From assembly GCF_048128805.1 (NCBI RefSeq), contig NC_136004.1:17573685-17637684 (forward strand): DNA of 64,000 nucleotides, read 5' to 3'. This DNA is from Centroberyx gerrardi. Taxonomy: Eukaryota; Chordata; Actinopteri; Beryciformes; Berycidae. The position numbers and the translations under genes are program-made. The notes beneath the pieces were generated by a model. The model did no database searches. It was given only the letters and a program-made list of their open reading frames with translations, and was not told the DNA's origin. Shown one piece after another: positions 24,010 through 64,000 of this stretch (positions are counted from its first letter, which is position 1; every line of letters begins with the position of its first letter).

Positions 24010-25447
24010 CTTCGATTACTTTAAGAAACTAGAGCTAGCTAACTAAATAACATGAAACAGGCAAAGAAGTCTTGGTTTTACAAACAACAAAGCCACACTG
24101 TTGCTTCAGATATTGCTTTGGCTCAATAAAATGGCTATTTTCGGATAAATAAAAATAAATACCTCTTTTTCATAAGTGCAAATAATGTTAGGTAGTATCT
24201 AAATTTGTCACATTACAACATGCAATCTCACAAGTGGCCAGGTTCTTTGTTAAAAGGACCTGAGCACGTTCCTCCACTCAGCCTACATGCACACAAAACA
24301 ACAGACAAGGCAGGCAGGAAAATGCTCTCAAGGTTGACGAACTGGAGTTACTCCGCCTCCTACTGGCACTGGATGCTTGTGCAATGGCTGCAAAGAGCTC
24401 AGGGTCTTTCAGTATCAGATCCATATCAAAATACTCAGGGATAAGACGCAAACACTTTGAAAAGAGAACATCCCTTGTTAGATTTTGTTTTCATGTCTAA
24501 AACATAAACCTTTTAAAGAATTTCCTTAAGGTTGTGTGGGGGTGTTATTTGTGAATCAAATTGCACATATAGTCATTGACTGATCTGATAGTTTATCTGG
24601 CACCAGTTTATATGGTCATTGTAAGCTCCTGCGGCCTTACTAATGAAACTCAATCAGTAATTAAGCCTCAGGCATAAATCCAATGATAGGCCAGCTACCT
24701 TAGAAGTTCATCTGAAGGAGGTCATCTTCATAAGAGGGTTGTTCTCTTGTGGATTGCATTGTCAGGGATTTAATTAACAGATACTAAAAATGGGTACAAA
24801 AATGACTATCTAGTCAGGAGCTATCACTTCCACTAGTGCACCAGTCCATAAAGTTGTTTATTTATGTGTTCACAAAGAGTTGCTTTACTGGAGACCTTAA
24901 CCTAGCTTTTCCTTCCTCCCAAGTGTTCTGCTGGTAAAAGGCTGAGAGAGGTGTAATCGTCTTCATTAGTTGTTTTTGCACTGAAGTGCCAAATGGGCCC
25001 CGCAGAGGACAAGGGCCAGGGCCAATTCAGCATGTTTATAACATTTGGTTTGTAAGTCATTTATTTGAAACTATAATCAGTGGTCAGTTACACATAAGCG
25101 TCTCACACAAAAGCATACACACACTAAACACGAAGACATTTCATTTCTTTATTAATTTTGTAAATGTTGAGCTGGTGTACAGGGTAAATTGTCAATAGAT
25201 GTCCTCGGATTTGATTGGATTAAAAGGCTTTTACATGTATTTTTTAAATTCATGTTTGACTCTCCATAACAATAAAAAAGCAAACAAAACAAGTTAAAAT
25301 ACCCACAAGACCCCTATTTATCCCCAGGTTGCAGGCATTACCCAGAACTCAACAGTCTCTTGGTAGCTACAGCTGTATGATGCTAAAAGTACATCCATAA
25401 CATAACTAGAATCCCAGTTGACAAGTAAGGGTGCATAGCATTCTAAG

Positions 25448-25507
25448 TAAATATATATATTTTCATATATTTCATATATATATTTATATATATTTATATA
25501 TATATAG
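25448..25507. repeat. (TA)-rich simple repeat
   Basis: Alternating TA with TTTATATA and TTCATATAT units. It is low-complexity and likely slippage-prone. Confidence 0.9.
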
Positions 25508-26793
25508 CCTTTTATGTTAAAAACATTTTCTGTGCATGTGCGCAGTTGCATTCCTTAGTATTGAGTAATATGCTATTGCGTTAATAATGTCTTCAATCCA
25601 TTCTAAAGGAATATACATGTGTTCTCTAGTTTTTGCAACAGTTAATATTTTTGCATGAACTTGGTGCATGGCGTCATCTCAGTCGTCCCTTAGTGCAGGG
25701 GGTTTTCCATTATTCCATTTGATTTGTCCGATGTAGCCACTCCTCCCTCTGCTTGCACTAAAATGGACTCCTCCATTCAAACTGTCACCATGTGGAAGCC
25801 TTAGAACCGGCTCAATCTTATATTTGGTAAGGGGCAGCGATAGATCAGGGGTGGGCTGTGTTGAGGATAAATGCTTGTCATCTTGAAAGCCTAGCCATCG
25901 AAGCCACCAAGTCGCCCCACAGTTCCACCTAACCTTGCCGTTGAAGATCAAACTGTTCTCCCTATTGTCAGATCATCAGACCTCCCCCTCTCTCCGCACC
26001 TCACATCAGCATTTGATCCATAAATGGCCCCTGGTTCAGAAGCCAAACATAGAAGTTTAGCATATGAGCCCTTACTGAGCAAACCGTATGCTGTCACATA
26101 AGGGGTAATCCACCTTTACACTACTGTGTAATCTGTTTAATCTTATTGACATCTAACTTTTTTGAAGAGGTATTAAAAATGAAGAATTATCAAAAATGAA
26201 AATAATCTTTGATGAAGGGATATTTGTTAAAATGTCAAAAAAAACAAGAAAAAAAACATTTGAGGCTTCTCTTCTTTGAATCTCTCATGGATGATTTGTA
26301 TGTATGTTTCAAATAAACTGGGAATTAAGTCATATGTTTGATGAGCAATGGCAGATATTGAGTTGAAATAACCGAGTGAATAGCTTATCATCTACTAAAC
26401 TACAGAGCCAACACATTATGCCTTGTTTATATCAAGACTTATACCAAGACTTTACATTCATCGTCTGGCTGCAAAGCCTCACTAAACACAGACTTGTGGA
26501 TGGGTATTTATTGCAACTTTGAGTTTTTGTGACTTACATATTTCTCTATAATAAAGCACTCAATGTAATGATCAGTTCTAACATATGGTTAGAAAGCAGT
26601 GTATGTAGTAATTCATGTAATGAGGGATGGCACGCTTATTGAGGTAAATCAACTTTTAAAAAATGTGTGAATTTGGATTACATGTATATTCTGAGAGCCT
26701 CTGCTCTATGTCCATTTGCAATATTACTTCCTGTGATATTATCACAACTTTGACATGTCCCAATACCTAGGACTGAATAAGTGATATTAAAAG

Positions 26794-26795
<2 letters not shown>

Positions 26796-26850
<55 letters not shown>

Positions 26851-26865
26851 GCACACACACACACA
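26796..26865. repeat. (CA)n microsatellite
   Basis: About 70 bases of CA units with a few CG interruptions near the 3' end. Confidence 0.95.
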
Positions 26866-29115
26866 TTAGGATTTCTCTCAAGGTGCATATGAATGTCATT
26901 AAGGCTTAAAAAAACTATGACTAGACACTTCTACATTCTCTTGATGATTAACAAAAACAGAGACATTGGGCACTTTGCATGAAACAGATGGGATGGCTGG
27001 TATGAAGTTCTATACCTTTAATTGCCCAAGCCCGAAGAAACACACATAGAAGTCAAACTGCAAATACTGTGAGGAAAAGAGACACAGTTTCCTACTACTT
27101 TGATTTATGTCTGTATTAAAACTAAATCTTTTTCTTTTCCAAACAGGCAAAGTGATAAAATGTGAAATACTAATGTTTTGACATCATTTCTGAGTGAAGA
27201 GTAAAGCTATGATTAACAGATTGATAAGCCCGAGCTTAGGAAGAACATGAGCTATGATCCTGATATAATCACACACACACACTCACACGCACACACACAC
27301 GCACAATCCTTTCCTTTTGTAAGCGTTATTGCTTCTTCTGAAGTAAAGTTAAGACAGTAAATCATGAAAAAAGGACAATAAACAATAAAGAAAGGAGCAA
27401 AACAAGAGACAGGGTTCGCGAAGGGTCAGGCTCACAGTTGTGGGGTCAATATTACAGTTTCTCATCACAGTGATTGGTGACTGACTGTCTTTGCTACACT
27501 CCAAAGAATTGCCAAGAAGACAAACATCAAATCTCAACACGTCCGACACACAACACTTCCCTTGCTCCAGCTGACTCATCACCTTACCCAGCCGAAACCA
27601 GTGCTACGTCTCTACCAGTGTTTCAGCTGCTTTACCCTCATCAAGTGACATCTAGTGTTGGTGGAGAAATGGTCTATAAATTCCCCTCACGGGTAGAGGT
27701 ATCAGACTGTCTACCCCATGAGGTCAAGATGGTCCAATAGACACTGCTACTAAATGAAGGTGGGATCCTGCCCCCTGCTGGAGGCGGGCAGGACTGCTAC
27801 ATCTAGTCTGAGAAGCCAACTGGAGGCGGGTGGGAGGTGGGGGGTGGGGTGAGCAGGGCAGGATTCAGGGTGAGGCCGGGAGAACACAGGTATCAGGATT
27901 TTGGCTCATAGAGGAAATCTGATCATCACAAGCTCCACAAGGACACAGTACACACTGGGGGGAGGGGATTTTTCATGATATCTGTCACTCGGGATATCTG
28001 TTATTTTCACCCTCCACACAAGGAAGCCACTCTGAGGGAAGGCCGGGGGAGACAGGTGCAATACAGAAACCTGCTCTCCATCCCCAAAGCTCAAAAAAAC
28101 CCAAACAGCCAGACCTAGTTCTTCCCTCTTAAACTGTGACATGTCGAAAAGCAAAGGGTGGAAGCACATGGAAATCACAAATCAACAAACAACCTGACAC
28201 ACAGAAACCTGACGGATAAAAACAGGCAGAGCGACACGACAGTTTGATTTGTTTGTTCTTGTACCCACAAAGATCTCAAGATATATAGAATAATATATAG
28301 GTTTAGACTGAACGAACCAAACAAGAAAAACAGGGAGGAATACCTTATGTACCTGAAACAGCAGCATCAGTGGCATCGCATAGGGATCTTATAACATAAA
28401 CAACACACACGTAACACACAGTCACGTATAGCATTTTCAGTGCATACGATATTATGTACAACACCAATATCCTTGGGTGATAGTGTAGCTTACTGGACTT
28501 TGAGAGCACTGGGACAGTGTGGTTTGAAACTAGTTTGTGATGTTCTTAGCTGGAAGAGTGTGGCAGGGAGGAGGGGGAGTAACCTGTTGCCTAGAGATTA
28601 TGCAATTCTCAATATTTTACAGTCTCCCTTTTTCTAAAGTTTGACTGACACACCTTTCCCTGTTTATTTAGAAAATGGGCCAGCGATTGACCATACCCTA
28701 CATTGCATGCCCATCCCATACAGCGGTGTCCTCTCCCCATCCCGCCCCACCCTTTACCCGCCCCTATATTCCCTCAGTATTGTAGTTAAAGACAGGCCAT
28801 GCGGCAGCAGTCACTCATGCTGATACAGATAACAGGAAGCACGTTTTGGTTGCTAGTTTTTTTTTTGTGTTTGTGTTTGGTTTTTGTTTTATACGAAATC
28901 ATGCTTCTAGCCTAGTAGTAGATGTTTTTTTTCACGGTTTCTTTAAAAAAAAAGGTAATAAAAACTACAAGTAAATCCATATCCTTCTCTTCTGGTGCGT
29001 GCTGATAGTCGGCATAGCCGTCGTGGTTGTTATCATTGACTTGGGTGTCTGTTGCTGTTCATTTCTCTCTGTCTGCATTTTCATGGGTGTTCTTCCTCCT
29101 GTCAGCTGCTGCCGG

Positions 29116-63684
<34,569 letters not shown>

Positions 63685-64000
63685 TTCACTCTACCAGGGA
63701 TTAGACATGTGGCTTCAAAGCAATGTAGAATGTAAGTTCAATCATAAGCCTTATATGGTAACATTTTCTGATCAAGAAACAAACAAAAAAGAAAACAAAA
63801 AACAAAAATGTACGCATACTTGCATGCTACCATTAAACACCATTGAAATGGATTTGCTCAACTTCATAACACACTGCCTTCAGTTGCGTTGTCTATTGTT
63901 GCGACGGGGTTGCTGGTCCTCTTTTGAGAGAGAGAAAGCCTGGCTAAAAAGGAGAAAGGGTCCACATGCCCGAAGCGGAGGCATAGCAACAAATGACACC
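63685..64000. other. Upstream of the proposed ank1 first exon
   Basis: Mostly plain sequence with an AAAC-rich run near 63775-63810. No TATA box or clear promoter could be assigned. It may be promoter or the 5' intron of a longer transcript. Confidence 0.3.

Larger units (their letters stand above)
24010..29115. other. Spacer between the 4E-BP gene and ank1, with probable long ank1 3' UTR
   Basis: No convincing exon is seen. The left end is the promoter side of the 4E-BP gene; the right end is probably the ank1 3' UTR on the minus strand (AATAAA candidate on that strand at 28663-28668). Repeats inside are an AT-rich run (25448-25507), a long CA tract (26796-26863) and a shorter broken one (27271-27304). 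A 90-codon open frame on the minus strand at 25679-25951 is unexplained but lacks splice support. Confidence 0.4.

Overview
The window looks like teleost fish nuclear DNA, probably a spiny-rayed fish. Genes are split by short GT-AG introns, CA/GT and GA/CT microsatellites are abundant, and small SINE, L2-type and MITE remnants sit between the genes. I assembled each gene by reading exons, splice sites and phases by eye. No search was run, so names rest on recalled family sequences.

Left to right, the layout is as follows. (1) 1-883 (+): the last exons of an unidentified coiled-coil protein. (2) 2848-4681 (-): ccdc117, complete. (3) 6179-10495 (+): a transcobalamin/intrinsic-factor family vitamin B12 carrier, nine exons, 427 codons. 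(4) 12178-14957 (+): a dCK/dGK-type deoxynucleoside kinase, seven exons, with a possible mitochondrial presequence and a strong internal start. (5) 16056-17942 (+): a Nodal-related TGF-beta ligand, three exons, with a TATA box and a FoxH1/SMAD motif cluster in intron 1. (6) 21408-24009 (-): a 4E-BP translation repressor, three exons, 120 codons. (7) 29116-63684 (-): ank1 (ankyrin-R), more than 40 exons, filling the right half. It carries 24 ankyrin repeats, a ZU5-ZU5-UPA module, a death domain and a variable tail. An internal first exon at 34412-34630 starts the small muscle isoform sAnk1.

The genes are ordinary vertebrate genes and form no operon. In human, relatives of ccdc117 and TCN2 are close on chromosome 22q12, ANK1 and EIF4EBP1 on 8p11, and NODAL and EIF4EBP2 on 10q22. 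The block therefore joins segments that are separate in mammals.

I saw no undescribed system such as a phage, CRISPR array or biosynthetic cluster. The most useful observations are regulatory or isoform-level: the intronic Nodal enhancer-like cluster, the conserved sAnk1 start and its alternative tails, the two-start kinase, a GC-AG intron in ank1, and a small hAT-type MITE with intact ends and target duplication.
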